Origin: Achatina immaculata
Lineage: Eukaryota > Mollusca > Gastropoda > Stylommatophora > Achatinidae
Assembly (NCBI GenBank): GCA_009760885.1
Contig: CM019719.1
Location: 33,151,584-33,215,583 of the forward strand
Reading direction: 5' to 3'
Length of the DNA stretch: 64,000 nt
The notes beneath the pieces were generated by a model. The model did not search any database, was not told the origin of the DNA, and was given only the letters and a program-made list of their open reading frames with translations. Positions within the stretch are counted from its first letter, which is position 1. Every line of letters starts with the position of its first letter. Positions 1 to 10,927 of the stretch are shown here, piece by piece. Both the position numbers and the translations under genes were made by a program.

Positions 1-17
1 TCGTCGAAAGAAGCCGC

Positions 18-529
18 TCGGCAGACCAAAGCTTGTATGTGGTAAACTCGGCAGACCAAAGCTTGTATGTGGTAAACTCGGCAGACCAAAGCTTGTATGT
101 GATAAACTCAGCAGACCAGAGCTTGTATGTGATAAACTCGGCAGACCAAAGCTTGTATGTGGTAAACTCGGCAGACAAAAGCTTGTATGTGGTAAACTCG
201 GCAGACAAAAGCTTGTATGTGGTAAACTCAGCAGACAAAAGCTTGTATGTGGTAAACTCGGCAGACCAAAGCTTGTACGTGGTAAACTGAGCAGACCAAA
301 GCTTGTATGTGGTAAACTCGGCAGACCAAAGCTTGTATGTGGTAAACTCGGCAGACCAAAGCTTGTATGTGGTAAACTCGGCAGACCAAAGCTTGTATGT
401 GGTAAACTCGGCAGACCAAAGCTTGTATGTGGTAAACTCGGCAGACCAAAGCTTGTACGTGGTAAACTGAGCAGACAAAAGCTTGTATGTGGTAAACTCG
501 ACAGACCAAAGCTTGTATGTGATAAACTC
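18..529. repeat. 30-bp minisatellite, about 17 copies
   Basis: Head-to-tail units of exactly 30 bp, each with gcagaccaaagcttgtatgt and a HindIII site (AAGCTT), run from near the left edge. Variants (gataaactca, cagacaaaag) are scattered rather than clustered. The array probably continues left of the window only slightly, since the first 17 bases differ. Because 30 is a multiple of three, open frames run through it on both strands, but they are a by-product of the repeat. Confidence 0.97.
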
Positions 530-961
530 CTAGTCAAAAAACCCTCGGCCATCCAAAGTAAACTTTTACAAATAGGAAACCAACGAGGCTTTAAAGTAAA
601 GTTATAAAGTAAAAGAACACAGTTATGGTTAGACCTCGAAAAAAAAATCACAGACAAAGTACTTTTAGACGCGAGAGAAAGAAAAATGAAAGGAGAATTA
701 CCTGGGACTTCAACCATGGTCTTCGGTAAGGCAAGCAACCGTTTAGCCTCGAGAAAACAGCGCATTAATAACATTGCTATCTAGCACCGTCTTGACTAGA
801 CGTAATGAGTCACGGTACCGTATTATAATTTACGTATGTAGATGTTGCAGTGTGTAGCTGGTAGAGCCACTACAATCGATAAGCATGATGGATACGGCCT
901 GTAGCTGCCAGTTTTGGCCAGTTTCCTAATTTTTTCTATTGGAAATCGGTCGTAAGGACAG
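530..961. other. Gene-free stretch
   Basis: Single-copy looking, AT-rich sequence with no ORF of note, no splice-like exon and no repeat that I can see recurring in the window. Confidence 0.6.
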
Positions 962-999
962 ACGGCCGAAAGTCGGTCGGCCGTTAGTATATACGATGG

Positions 1000-1055
<56 letters not shown>

Positions 1056-1064
1056 AGCCATCGT
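962..1064. repeat. Two small inverted repeats, one enclosing a (TA)n tract
   Basis: ACGGCCGA at 962-969 is matched by its reverse complement TCGGCCGT at 977-984. Directly after it, ACGATGGCT (993-1001) and AGCCATCGT (1056-1064) are a perfect 9-bp inverted pair flanking a (TA)n tract at about 1003-1050. The whole tract can fold as a cruciform. It could be a degraded MITE or chance palindromes around a microsatellite. Confidence 0.8.
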
Positions 1065-2360
1065 TTGAATAAGAACAATAGAAGAAGAACAAGAAGCAAA
1101 TAAGAATTACTTCTAAATAACGTTATAATACCAGGACATGCTGCATCCTTCCGCCTCTTGATGTTGTCTGCTTACCTGTACGTTAACTTTCTCTGTTTCT
1201 CTTTCTGCCCTGGGCACCTGCCTCCGTGATGACGTTTATATTGTTATTATTGTGTTTCTTATTATGTCCAGAATAGTGTAACTTATGCATTGAGCGCGCG
1301 CGTGTGTGTGTGTTTTCCTCTCTCTTCTACTTCAAGTGTTGCAACATCGAGTTTCCCGCTGATGAAGTGGGCTCCAGGCTTGTGCATTGTCATCATTTAT
1401 AGAACTCAAGTTCTCTTTTGCCTTTTTCTTGTTATTGTCCCTGTGTCTGCTCTAAAGAAGAACGCCGAGTTTGCACAACACTCGACAAAATCTTGACTTT
1501 TAATTACCTATTTTTTTTTTCTTTTCTTTTTCTGAGACGAATATTTTTCACATTATTTTTGAAATTAATTTATCCAATTTATTTGTTCCACCCGCCCTGG
1601 TTTTTTTTTTTTAAAAATAGGAGCCCAATAATTGTTTGTGGATGTTTTTTTCCGGGACTCATTTGAAAGGGCTTCGGTAAGGATCTGTATTTAAGCTCAA
1701 CTAAAGCGTCGTTAGTGACACGCGTAGACCATGTTCATTCCAAGGGCCGATAACAATAACACGGGAGTTAGCGCCCTTTATATAGATACCGGGTACCGGG
1801 TTTTAAAGTAGACCAGGAACAATGAGGGACACTTTGTCCTACATCAGGGCGGAATAATTTAATAACGTCATGTTATATTTAGAGATGCGTTTTTTTTTTT
1901 TTAATTGGCTGTTTGAAGAGGTTGGGCTGACTTTTAAAAGCTGTAGTGCCTACGAATATTATACGGTTAAATAATGAATTCAGGTACTTGGCTGACATAA
2001 CATCAGGTCTTTGTATCATTAAATGCTACTACCATTGTGAGCATTTCAACAAACAGCTGGTTTCGCCAACGTAAACAGCCTGTTATCTGCGCAGTTGATG
2101 TGAGTTTTCTTCTGTAAAATGTTAAGTGTGCGTGTGTTTTCTGTGCTTGGTGAAATACTGTGTGGTTGCTCATTGTTTTGTTTTCAGAAGTATGTGGTGT
2201 TTATGTAGAATACTAACAGTGTTTTTCGTGTTGTGGTAATGCAGTTAGAGATTTCCTGGTATAAATGCTATATCAGAAACTGACTTCGTTTACGTAGTTA
2301 TTATTGGTTTCCTTATAATCATCTATCAGCAAGGAGGAAACATGGCAGCAGTTCAAAATC
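1065..2360. other. Gene-free stretch with T-rich tracts
   Basis: No supportable gene. A short (GT)n lies near 1303-1314 and poly-T runs at 1509-1620 and 1890-1902. Short open frames here have no recognisable domain. Confidence 0.6.
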
Positions 2361-2677
2361 ACTCTCACGCTCTTTTTTTCTCTCGTTCTCTCTCTCACGT
2401 TATTTTTTTTTCTCTCTCTCCAGCTCGTTCTCTCTCTCTCTCTCCCTTGTTCTCTCATTCATTCTCTCTCTCTTTCTTTTTCGTTTTCTGTCTCTGTTTT
2501 TGTCCTCTATCTCTTTGGCTCTCTCTCTCTCTCTTATTTGTTCTTTCTCTCTTTTGTTCTCGATTTGGCTCTCTCTCTCTCTCTCTCTTTCATTTGTGTT
2601 CTCTCTCTTTCGCTTTTCATCTCTATCTTTTGCTCTCTCTCTCTCTTGTTCTCGCTCTCTCTCTCTCTCTCCCCCTC
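2361..2677. repeat. Polypyrimidine (CT)n-rich tract
   Basis: About 315 bp are almost purely C and T on the plus strand, mostly CTCTCT broken by TTT and TTG. The purine strand gives the artefactual RERERE open frames. Such mirror-like polypurine tracts can form H-DNA in principle. A gene-free stretch follows to about 3149. Confidence 0.95.
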
Positions 2678-3149
2678 GCGCAACTTCCACTTAGTGATGG
2701 AGATAACCCTCTCCACTTGTTTATCATCCTTTTGGCGCCTAGTGTTGCGTTATAAATAGTTTGTCCCTGCAAGTGGTCGGCTTAATTTTGAAAAGCCTCT
2801 TCCCTCAGTGACAAATCCGATTTAACGCGCGCACACAAACGACACTACTTTCAGCTTCTTATCCGAGTCTATGACGTAACAGAACTATATTCTGAGCAAG
2901 TCTTTTGAACAAACTGTTGGAGAAAAAAAAAGATCCCAGACATTGAATGAATAGACTGCACTGACATGTTACAGTCAGTTTGAGTAGATCGATTAATCCT
3001 GTCCACATTGAATAGAACAGAGACTAAAAATTGTTTGGGGCGTGAGATCGAGAACAGGCAGACAAAAGTGTGTTTTTTTTCTGCTTTTCGTCACCTCATC
3101 TGTCTGGTTCTTCTTTCGTTTTCTTTGCAACCAGCGACACATGACTGAC
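2678..3149. other. Gene-free stretch
   Basis: I see no coding or repeat signal here beyond short A-runs and T-runs. Confidence 0.55.
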
Positions 3150-3427
3150 ATCCCATCGTCAGGGTTGGAGAGCCGTAGTCGACCACCATGCTACCCTATC
3201 TCTCCGTTGGTACCCCCAGTAAAATCCATAGCTTGTCTAACGGGGCAGGGGTCGTCATAGTTATCATGGTGGTAGATTCTGCTAAAGAAGTATTGCCCAC
3301 CTCCTGCTTTTTAGCTGTACTCGGGGAATGGAAAAATAAAATATCTGCCATAACTCGCTGTCACTCCGACACGATGTTGTGCCTCAACATCTTAGCCGAA
3401 TCGGCTGCAGAGATCACCAGCTTGCAG
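3150..3427 (+). repeat. Dispersed repeat family R, copy 1
   Basis: This segment resembles 30703-30935 in its left part (shared core gattctgctaaagaagt against gagtctgctaaagaagt, and cccccagtaa upstream). It resembles 25060-25180 in its right part (ttttagctgtactc, then ctgccataa, then tgtgcctcaacat). Together the copies outline one element of at least 270 bp. No coding identity is clear. A SINE or a decayed transposon end are both possible. Confidence 0.65.
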
Positions 3428-3440
3428 TTCAATGGAGATG

Positions 3441-3494
<54 letters not shown>

Positions 3495-3682
3495 ATGTAA
3501 GAAGTAGTTGTAGTAGTAGTAGAAGCAGTAGTAGAAACAGTAGTAGTAGTAGTAGTAGTAGTGTAGTAGAAGAATGAGAAGAAGAAGAAGAAGAAGTAGT
3601 AGTAGTAGTAGTAGCAGTAGTAGTAGTAGTAGTAGTAGTGGTAGTAGTAGTAGTAGTGTAGTAGAAGAATGAGAAGAAGAAG
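3441..3682. repeat. (TAG)n / (GAA)n trinucleotide tract
   Basis: Mostly TAG/AGT triplets with a GAAGAA interlude. A segment beginning tgtagtagaagaatgagaag occurs twice (about 3562 and 3656), so part of the tract has duplicated as a block. It abuts repeat R copy 1 and may be that element's expanded tail. Confidence 0.95.
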
Positions 3683-3911
3683 ACACTCCTGTTTTTCACA
3701 GCAACACTCTCATTACACTTCTTATTGATGTCTTCAGTACTCGTTGCTGCTATTTTCCATGAATCATCTTTCTGGAGAAATTACACATCCTATTTATCAT
3801 AAATATTTATCTCTGCAGCACTCTTCTGCCCTCTTTAACACATCACTTTTTTCGGACTTATGTATGTATCTACTTTCATGTGTTGTCTTTCCCTCCCGTC
3901 TTTTTTTTCTC

Positions 3912-4745
3912 TGTAGATATTTCAACTCCTCTGTTACATGTAGATATTTCTACCTTTCTTTTACATGTGACCCCTCTTTTACGCGTAGATATTTCTACCG
4001 CTGTCTTACATGTAGATATTTTTAGTCCTCTTTTACATGTAGATATTTCTACCCCTCTTTTACATGTATATGTTTCTACCCCTCTTTTGCATGTAGATAT
4101 TTCTACACCTCTTTTACGTGTAGATATTTCTACCCCTCTTTTACATGTAGATGTTTCTACCCCTCTTTTACATGTAGATATTTCTGCTCCTCTTTTACAT
4201 GTAGATGTTTCTACCCCTCTTTTACATGTAGATATTTCTGCTCCTCTTTTGCATGTAGATGTTTCTGCCCATCTTTTTACATGTAGATAATTCTACTCCT
4301 ATTTTAAATGTAGATATTTCTACCCTTCTTTAACACGTGACCCCTTTTTTACATGTTGATATTTCTACCCCCTTTTACATGTAGATGTTTCTGCCCATCT
4401 TTTACATGTAGATATCTCTACCCCTCTTTTACGTGTAGATATTTCTACTCCTCTTTTACATGTAGATGTTTCTGCCCATCTTTTACATGTAGATATTTCT
4501 ACTCCTCTTTTACATGTAGATATTTCTACCCCCTTTTACATGTAGATGTTTCTGCCCATCTTTTACATGTAGATATTTCTGCCCTTCTTTTACGTGTAGA
4601 TATTTCTACCCCTCTTTTACATATAGATATTTCTACTCCTCTTTTCCATGTAGATGTTTCTGCCCATCTTTTACATGTAGATGTTTCTACCCCTGTTTTA
4701 CATGTAGATGTTTCTACCCCACTTTTATACGTAGATGCTCATGCC
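3912..4745. repeat. 27-bp minisatellite, about 30 copies
   Basis: Units contain acatgtagatatttctaccc followed by ctctttt. Period 27 gives a nine-residue open-frame repeat (HVDISTPLL and variants) in one frame. Copies are divergent, with a few deletions that shift the frame, so the long open frames over it are not evidence of a protein. Confidence 0.95.
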
Positions 4746-4766
4746 CCCCCCCTAGCCCCGTTTTTT

Positions 4767-4768
<2 letters not shown>

Positions 4769-4815
<47 letters not shown>
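4769..4815. repeat. (CA)n microsatellite
   Basis: About 23 CA units with a single interruption (tcgcac), directly downstream of the 27-bp array. Confidence 0.95.
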
Positions 4816-5250
4816 AGCTTTATGTGATATTGATTTGCAAACGGAAAATAATGAAGGCTTGTGAGACGACTAGCTCCGAATCCGGCACACGTTTCTACGC
4901 ACCAATAGAATACTCCTACCAGCATGACTTTGGCTTCTACCACGATGGGGTTTTTTTTTTTTTTTCTAACGTGGTGATTTTCTTTGATGAAACTGGCTTC
5001 CATACACAAAATATTGCACTCAGTTTTCATCTTCTCTCGCCCCCACTGATCAGGGGAAAGCACCGCCATCGTGCTCAGATCACAACAGCGATTGCAGCCC
5101 CTTCCGTGTTGTCGCCTTTGAGCGCGCTGACGTGAAGTGCAACGATGTTCTTCTGTTAAGTTCTTACAGAAAAACTCGACAGTTCTGTTTAATACGACTT
5201 CGACGAGCCTCACAATTAGCAGGACATTCCGTGGCTTGTCAGTGTGTGGT
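4816..5250. other. Gene-free stretch
   Basis: Open frames exist on both strands (for example a minus-strand frame over 4752-5213) but show no domain, splice context or conservation that I can recognise. Confidence 0.5.
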
Positions 5251-5345
5251 TTTGCCGAAATATTGGAGTGTTATGTGCTCTTCATTTATATGTGCACGTC
5301 TTACTTTCTGTTGTTCTTGTTTCTGCCCATTTCCCACACTCTTTC
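5251..5345 (+). repeat. Dispersed repeat family G, copy 1
   Basis: This copy matches the reverse complement of 21690-21790 at about 80 percent by eye. Translations stay alike on both strands, for example plus LPKYWSVMCSSFICARLTFC against MPKYWVVVCSSFICPRLTFC. It is probably a transposon 3' segment; the element type is not recognised. Confidence 0.65.
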
Positions 5346-5402
5346 TCTCTCTCTCTCCCTCCCTCTCTCTCTTTCTCTCTCTGTGTGTGTGTGTGTGTGT
5401 GT
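5339..5402. repeat. (CT)n(GT)n microsatellite
   Basis: A CT-rich stretch passes into (GT)n. It abuts family G copy 1, whose other copy also ends in a pyrimidine-rich tract, so it may be an expanded element tail. Confidence 0.9.
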
Positions 5403-5625
5403 ATGAGTGAGTGAAAAACTGAACCATACACCTTTGTCCAACTTCGTAGCTTGTCACGCGTGATAAGGATATTAGAAGCCCAGTTCGTACAGATGTATTA
5501 ACATTCGTGTCCTTAAACAACTTTTCATTTTCCCTCGAGAAATGTCAGTGTTATTCGCATTTTCAGCTGCCATGTCTTCTGCCATGTTCTCGTTACACGT
5601 ATTAGAGTTCATTTTGCCATCATTC

Positions 5626-5655
5626 AGAACAGAACAGAACAGAACAGAACAGAAA
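5626..5655. repeat. (CAGAA)n pentanucleotide repeat
   Basis: Five tandem cagaa units. Confidence 0.95.
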
Positions 5656-5938
5656 GTCTCAAACTGATTTAGCTGATGCTGGACGCATGTTAGTTTATGT
5701 GCTTCTTTTGTTGCTTCTGCAACGATGAAAAGTAGCCACTAGTTTAAAAAAAATTCACATGAATGCTATATAACAAATACAATTAGGGGGGGGGGAGAAT
5801 AGAAGAAATGGGGAGTACTTATCTGTGACTTGTAAGACATTGTATGTCCGAGAGTGTGTGTGGTGGAGTATTGTGAATATTTAAATGACATGAGAGAGCA
5901 ACCAAAAAAAAAAAAACGGAGAGAGGGAGAGGGATACA

Positions 5939-6056
5939 ATGGTTGTTAAGCTGAGATATAAGTATGGCCGAAAACACACACACAAACACACACACGCACT
6001 CACGCACGCGCATACACACACACAGAGCCATACTTATATCTCAGCTTGACAACCAT
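5939..6056. repeat. 30-bp inverted repeat around a (CA)n loop
   Basis: The arms 5939-5968 and 6027-6056 are reverse complements at 29 of 30 positions, and the single mismatch is a T-G wobble in RNA. The 58-bp loop is mostly (CA)n. The right arm reads into the LINE A fragment that follows (frame ISQLDNHFLRRILNI), so the left arm looks like an inverted copy of the LINE's 5' junction. Confidence 0.93.
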
Positions 6057-6413
6057 TTCTTGAGGAGGATTTTAAACATTAAATAGCAGGACAAGATCAG
6101 GAACGAGGAGGTCTGGGAAAGGACAGGAAAGGAACCTATGAGCATACAAATCATGTCTAGGAAGTGGAGGTGGATTGGCCACACTCTGAGGAAACCTGAC
6201 ACCAGCATAGCAAGACAGGCACTGACATGGAATCCTCAAGGAAATAGAAAACGTGGAAGACCTAGACTTACTTGGAGAAGAGAAATTATGACAGTGCTCA
6301 GAGACAAGGGATGTACATGGAAGGAGGCAGAGAATAATTCCAAGAACAGGGATGACTGGAGAGCCTTTATCCGTGGCCTATGCTCTCAAGGGAGTGAAAG
6401 GCGATGATGATGA
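6028..6413 (+). mobile_element. LINE family A, 5'-truncated 3' end
   Basis: The C-terminal tail of a non-LTR retrotransposon reverse transcriptase: frame FLRRILNI, then [46 protein letters not shown] and WRAFIRGLCSQGSERR, ending in a stop and a GATGATGATGA tail. The same segment occurs inside the nearly complete copy at 31556-34788 and at 28245-28803. One in-frame stop (after NIK) and a few substitutions show it is dead. Clade RTE is inferred from length and tail type of the full copy. Confidence 0.88.
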
Positions 6414-7048
6414 TATATACATATATTCCTATGACATGATAGACCTTCGTTTAACCTTCATAAATCTGTCATTATAAAAAATAGCATCGTTGGTCGTTCA
6501 TTCTACATTTTCTGCTTTATCGCTCTTCTTGTATATTTATATGTGTGTCTGTCTGTCTGTCTTGCTATCAGCAGGATTGTCCATTTGTCTGTTTCCATTC
6601 GCCAGTCCGTCTGTCTCGAGTCTGCACACGATAACATTCCCCAGACAGCGGCGCAAATGCTGTGAAACATAAAAGCTGCACTCGTATTAATGGCCGTTTG
6701 AGTTACAGCAAAGGACGAGATCTGTTATAAATGATTTTATTATATGGTCCTTACGTATATTTAATGCCCTGGAAATATACAGTATGCACACGTAATACTT
6801 TCATAAACTTTTGTTTGATATCGTACAGATCTCGTATTTCCTCGGTCGGATTACTAAGCCCATGACAGATAATAGATAAGTAAGAAAACGTAAGCGGGAT
6901 TGTAAGTCTCTTTTGTCCACAGAGTTCATGACTTTCATAAGAGGACTTTTTGGAGTGCGTGCGTTTGTAACACAAACTGAATTTCTTCCAGACTAAATGT
7001 TTGCTTAGGATTAGACGAATATTTTGACCAGATACCGTAAGAAATAAA
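6414..7048. other. Gene-free stretch
   Basis: This stretch holds a short (GTCT)n run near 6544-6561 and no recognisable gene or dispersed repeat. Confidence 0.55.
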
Positions 7049-7575
7049 AACGTTTCTGGCAGGCATACGGATGAAGCCATTAACTTCGATTATAGAGGAG
7101 AGACGTTGGAGATGGCTAGGACATGTACTTCGTATGACTGGTGATTCGTTACCAAAAAAAAGCAGCTCTGAAATGGACACTGCAGCGAAACAGGAGTAAG
7201 GGCAGAACAAATCAGACAAGGAGAAGAATAACAGAAAGAATTCTGAGTACTAGAACGCTCATCTCGGCAAGAACATTCATTCATTCATTCATTTGCATGT
7301 CCCTTGCGGAACTTTGCCTCGCTAACAGCTCTCCTGTAGGCCTCTCGGTTGTGATCAAGATCGCTTGCTGCTGATGCATCCATTTGCAGATCATCAACGA
7401 TGTCTTGCAGACATCTTCGTCTTGGTCTCCCTCTTTTTCTTTTTCCCATAATGTACCCTTCCAAGATGGTCTTATCTAGATTATCGGCAAGAAGAGAGAG
7501 AGAGAGGAAAAAAAAGACAAAGGAAAGGCGTCTGTGGAAAACTCCTGCCAAACCCCATGCCACGGGCACCTAAAG
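7049..7575 (+). mobile_element. LINE family E copy, split by a LINE B insertion
   Basis: Residues IIEERRWRWLGHVLRMTGDS and the following tail match the minus-strand family E copies at 15440-15764 and 27462-27757. The copy runs 7049-7263, is interrupted at 7274-7483 by a family B fragment, and resumes at 7494 through the family tail (ctgtggaaaactcctgccaa, then gggcacctaaag). Frameshifts and stops make it non-coding. Confidence 0.85.
7274..7483 (-). mobile_element. LINE family B fragment with 10-bp TSD
   Basis: Minus-strand frame DNLDKTILEGYIMGKRKRGR, QDIVDDLQMDASAA, HNREAYRRAVSEAKFRKGHA ends in a stop and an ATGAATGAATG tail. The direct repeat TCGGCAAGAA at 7264-7273 and 7484-7493 flanks it and lies inside the LINE E copy, so this is a 210-bp 5'-truncated insertion. 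Confidence 0.92.
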
Positions 7576-7830
7576 GTACAAAGCATTTATAACAGTATAT
7601 TATAGGTCTTGTTTCAATAAAGCTTTAACAAACAACACAACAAGAACGAACGGGGAAACAGACTTTAGTTTCAAAGCGTTAAGAACTGTGCATGCAGGCC
7701 CGTCTGACATTCTGTCCCTAATCATACAATTTTCACTCTGTCACAGATATTCAGCATTTGTTTTCCGACATAATAATCATGAAAATAAAATCATCATTTG
7801 TCCGTATACTCCCCAATCTTATTTATGTAA

Positions 7831-8003
7831 GTCTTCTTCTTCTTCTCCTTCTTCTTCTTCTTCTTCTCTTCTTCTTCTTCTTCTTCTTCTTCTTCTTCTT
7901 CTTCTTCTTCTTCTTCTTCTTCTTCTCCTTCTTCTTCTTCTTCTTCTTCTCCTTCTCCTTCTTCTTCTTCTTCTTCTTCTTCGTCTTCTTCTTCTTCTTC
8001 TTC
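7831..8003. repeat. (CTT)n microsatellite
   Basis: About 57 CTT triplets with few interruptions. It sits exactly at the 3' end of the minus-strand LINE F copy next to it, so it is probably that element's expanded (AAG)n tail. Confidence 0.96.
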
Positions 8004-8285
8004 AGCTTTCCGAGCCATTAAGGCTCACTGCTGCAGATAAAGTTCGCCTCCATTCCTCTCTATTCCTAATCTTCTCTTTCCAGTTGGTGATATCAATGTC
8101 TTTTCTATCCTCTTCTATCCTCTTCTGTGTTGTTTTTCCATCTCTGTCTTGGTCTACTCCTTGGTCCTGTTTCCCTCATCTTTTGTGAGCACATAATTTT
8201 CGTTTTTCTGTTCTCTTCCATTCTCTCTACATGGCCCGGCCAGCATGGTCTGTTCACCCTCAAGACTTTTTACTGCTTGTAGTTA
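8004..8285 (-). mobile_element. LINE family F fragment, copy 1
   Basis: Minus-strand frame KKRIEEDRKDIDITNWKEKI or close to it, then RNREEWRRTLSAAVSLNGSE and a stop, resembles the last residues of non-LTR reverse transcriptases (DR..WR..L motif). It matches 8690-8880 and 52982-53370. The 5' limit is uncertain. Confidence 0.6.
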
Positions 8286-8334
8286 CATAAATAAAACATA
8301 AATAAATGTCTTATTTATGTAACCACAAGCAATA
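8271..8334. repeat. 24-bp inverted repeat with short loop
   Basis: The arms 8271-8294 and 8311-8334 pair at 22 of 24 positions around a 16-nt AT-rich loop (arm core gcttgtagttacataaataa). It could be a small hairpin element or a snap-back junction at the 5' end of the neighbouring LINE F copy. Confidence 0.88.
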
Positions 8335-8454
8335 AATTTGTATTATTTTCTCACATACATTATAATCTAACAGTTTTGTAGTAAAACAATATAAGTAGTA
8401 TTTAAAAAAACATTAAAAATTTAACCATTTTGTAAACTAATTTAACACTTCAAC

Positions 8455-8690
8455 AGTATATATATATCTATACTTTTCACACACGTGTACGTAGATATTA
8501 TATACATATATACTCACACATGCATACCCACATATATACTTACACATAAACAAACATACACATATACAAACATACACATAAACAAACATACACATAAACA
8601 AACATACACATATACAAACATACACATATACAAACATACACATAAACAAACATACACATATACAAACATACACATATACATACACATCCT
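8455..8690. repeat. AT-rich and (ACATAC)-type microsatellite
   Basis: (TA)n and (CA)n-like steps pass into units such as aaacatacacata, repeated about 12 times. The tract ends exactly at the tail of LINE F copy 2. Confidence 0.92.
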
Positions 8691-8880
8691 CCTCTTTGAG
8701 CAGCTGCTGCAATGAGCAAATTACTGAGCCATTGAGGCTCATTGCTGCAGACAAGGTACCTCCGTGATCTTTTCTTGCCAGCTGTCGATTCCAAGAGCGC
8801 GTATATCTTCTTCTAGGTTGTCTCGTCATCGTTGTCTAGGTCTGCTTCTTCGTCTGCCCCCTTTCATCACTTACATATAT
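8691..8880 (-). mobile_element. LINE family F fragment, copy 2
   Basis: Shares ccattgaggctcattgctgc and the downstream pattern with copies 1 and 3. Minus-strand residues NLEEDIRALGIDSWQEKI are consistent with a decayed reverse-transcriptase C-terminus. Confidence 0.6.
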
Positions 8881-9661
8881 ACATAAACCTTACCTATATA
8901 TATACACACACATATTTATGCACTCAAAGGCAGACAATGAACCTCGCCCACTAGAGGGCGCATCAGGACGAATTTGGCGGGAAGCCGATGGCGGGAAGAC
9001 ATACACGAGACAGTCTGACCTGAAGTCTTTTATCTGGGACAAGAGGATTGAGAGGACTAAACTGATATTAGGGTATATTATATAGAACAACGTTTCCCAA
9101 AAGTGGACAGTATTGTCACCATGAGGGCTATGGGATGACCCCGGGGGAGGGAGGAGTGTGGATGAGAGAAAGAGAGTGGTTTGGGGGGGGCATCAGAACT
9201 GAGGTATGTGTTTGTATACGTGCGTGAAAGGGAAGGTTAGGGATATATTCAGAAGGCGAAGGGACCGCAGCCCGAAAGATTTTGGGAAACGCTGGTGTGA
9301 AAAGTTAACAAGGTACATGAAGATAGACATACTGAGAGAAACAGATCAGTGAACTGACTGGATACATGGATGGTTGGATAGAAGTGCCTTGTAAATGTAA
9401 GGGCTTGTGACTTACATGGTGGTGTAGGCGCTTACATGGTGAAGTAGGCAGGGACCAACGCGTTGTAAATGAGTTCAGAGAGATGATGATGATGAGTGTT
9501 GGAGTTGATATTCGAGGACGAATGATTGAACTGAGTGCTCTGCCCCGTTTCACATCCGCTTCAAGATGTAAATATAGTGAATTTTTTTTCTTTTTCTTTT
9601 GATGGCTAATCGGACATGCTTTGTTGTGATACTGTACTGTTGCGGAGAACATGCGCCACCC
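8881..9661. other. Gene-free stretch
   Basis: I found no gene. A G-run lies at 9182-9190. The minus-strand open frame over 9305-9652 shows no recognisable domain. Confidence 0.5.
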
Positions 9662-9750
9662 CGAGATCGTCCGTCATACGCTGAGATAGTCCGTCACACG
9701 CTGATATCACCCGTCACGCGATGAGATGGTCCGTCGTCACGCGCCAAGAT
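9662..9750. repeat. 20-bp degenerate tandem repeat, 4 copies
   Basis: Units of the form ccgtcacacgctgatatcac recur four times with a 20-bp period and CG-rich cores (ACGC). Confidence 0.85.
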
Positions 9751-10927
9751 TAGAACACTCATGGGCAAACGATGATAACACTCCAGCAGCATTGAATGAT
9801 AAACAGATAGAGTAATAATGGCTGATGTATGAGAAAACAGCTTCAGTTTTGTAGCATTTTACGGATTTATCATGCAGTAGTAAAATGGACCGTAGTAATT
9901 ACTATTTTATGTTTAAATTATCATCTCAAGAGACATTGTGCCGTTCACTGTACATACATCCTCCTTTCTACTCGTTCGTCCTCTCGCTCTTCATTATTTG
10001 ACCTCGGCCATCTCAAGGACTTATCAAGGTTAAAAAGTCATCGCCCATTATTGTATTTGTAACCTACAAAAATGTAATTGATTCAACCGAAAACATATAA
10101 CGCATTTGAATGTTGGTTTGGTTGGAAGTTATTCCTAGCAAGTCGTGACTAGTTTGATCTAGTGTGTGCGTGTGTGTGTTTATTAAATCTTAACATGGTT
10201 TATTTTGTTTGTATATAGTTCGGGCCCTTTTTGCTATTTTATTTATTTCTTTTGTTACTTACATAATAGAATATTCAGGAAACTGAAGACTTGAATATTG
10301 CCCACAATGAAATATGATACGACGTCCCTTATGTTTTTTTCTCCGCTGTCAGTAGCGAGAGCAGCAAGGCGAGCGTATATAAATTCTACTTTGTGGTTGA
10401 AAAGATTAGCAGAAAAGATTACTTTCTGACACATTTCTTGTTCGTCTGGCAGCGCTAGCAGATCCTTGGTCATGAAATAGGTAGGATTTATGAAACTGTT
10501 CTTATTATTATTTTTTTTTAGTTTAGAGATTTGCCACTTGGCATTGTCAGGAGATGGTTTGTCTGAGCGGTGTCGTAACGGTAAGCCACTTTCTGTGATA
10601 TCTGCCGGTTTAAAGGCCGTTTAAGTTGCGGTGAAATTTGATGTTTTAGCGTATAGTTCTCGCGACGTATCCGAGAAGCTTCTTCTTCGTGTAGTTGGTC
10701 TTTCAGTGGTCTTTTCCAGAACTTTCATGTCAGGGTTATACCTGCAGCCGTGTTTTCTCTCCTAAGAGTAGTTCATTTATAACACAGTTTCAGCAGTAGA
10801 TTCTACTGTTTCTTTCAGAAAATACCGCGTTGCTTTGTGTATTCTGTCAGATATTGTAGATGACGAATCCAGAAATAGTTCACCTCCGATGCTCTTATTT
10901 CTAGAAAATATTTACATTATTCGGGAA
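9751..10927. other. Gene-free stretch
   Basis: There is no gene-like ORF and no clear repeat. A (GT)n of about 8 units lies near 10165-10179. Confidence 0.55.

Noticed and set aside
18..529. Possible CRISPR array
   Set aside because: The repeats are contiguous with no unique spacers, and the genome is eukaryotic. The same holds for all other arrays in the window.
2400..2716. Arg/Glu-rich ORFs on the minus strand
   Set aside because: They are a translation of the (GA)n strand of a simple polypyrimidine tract.
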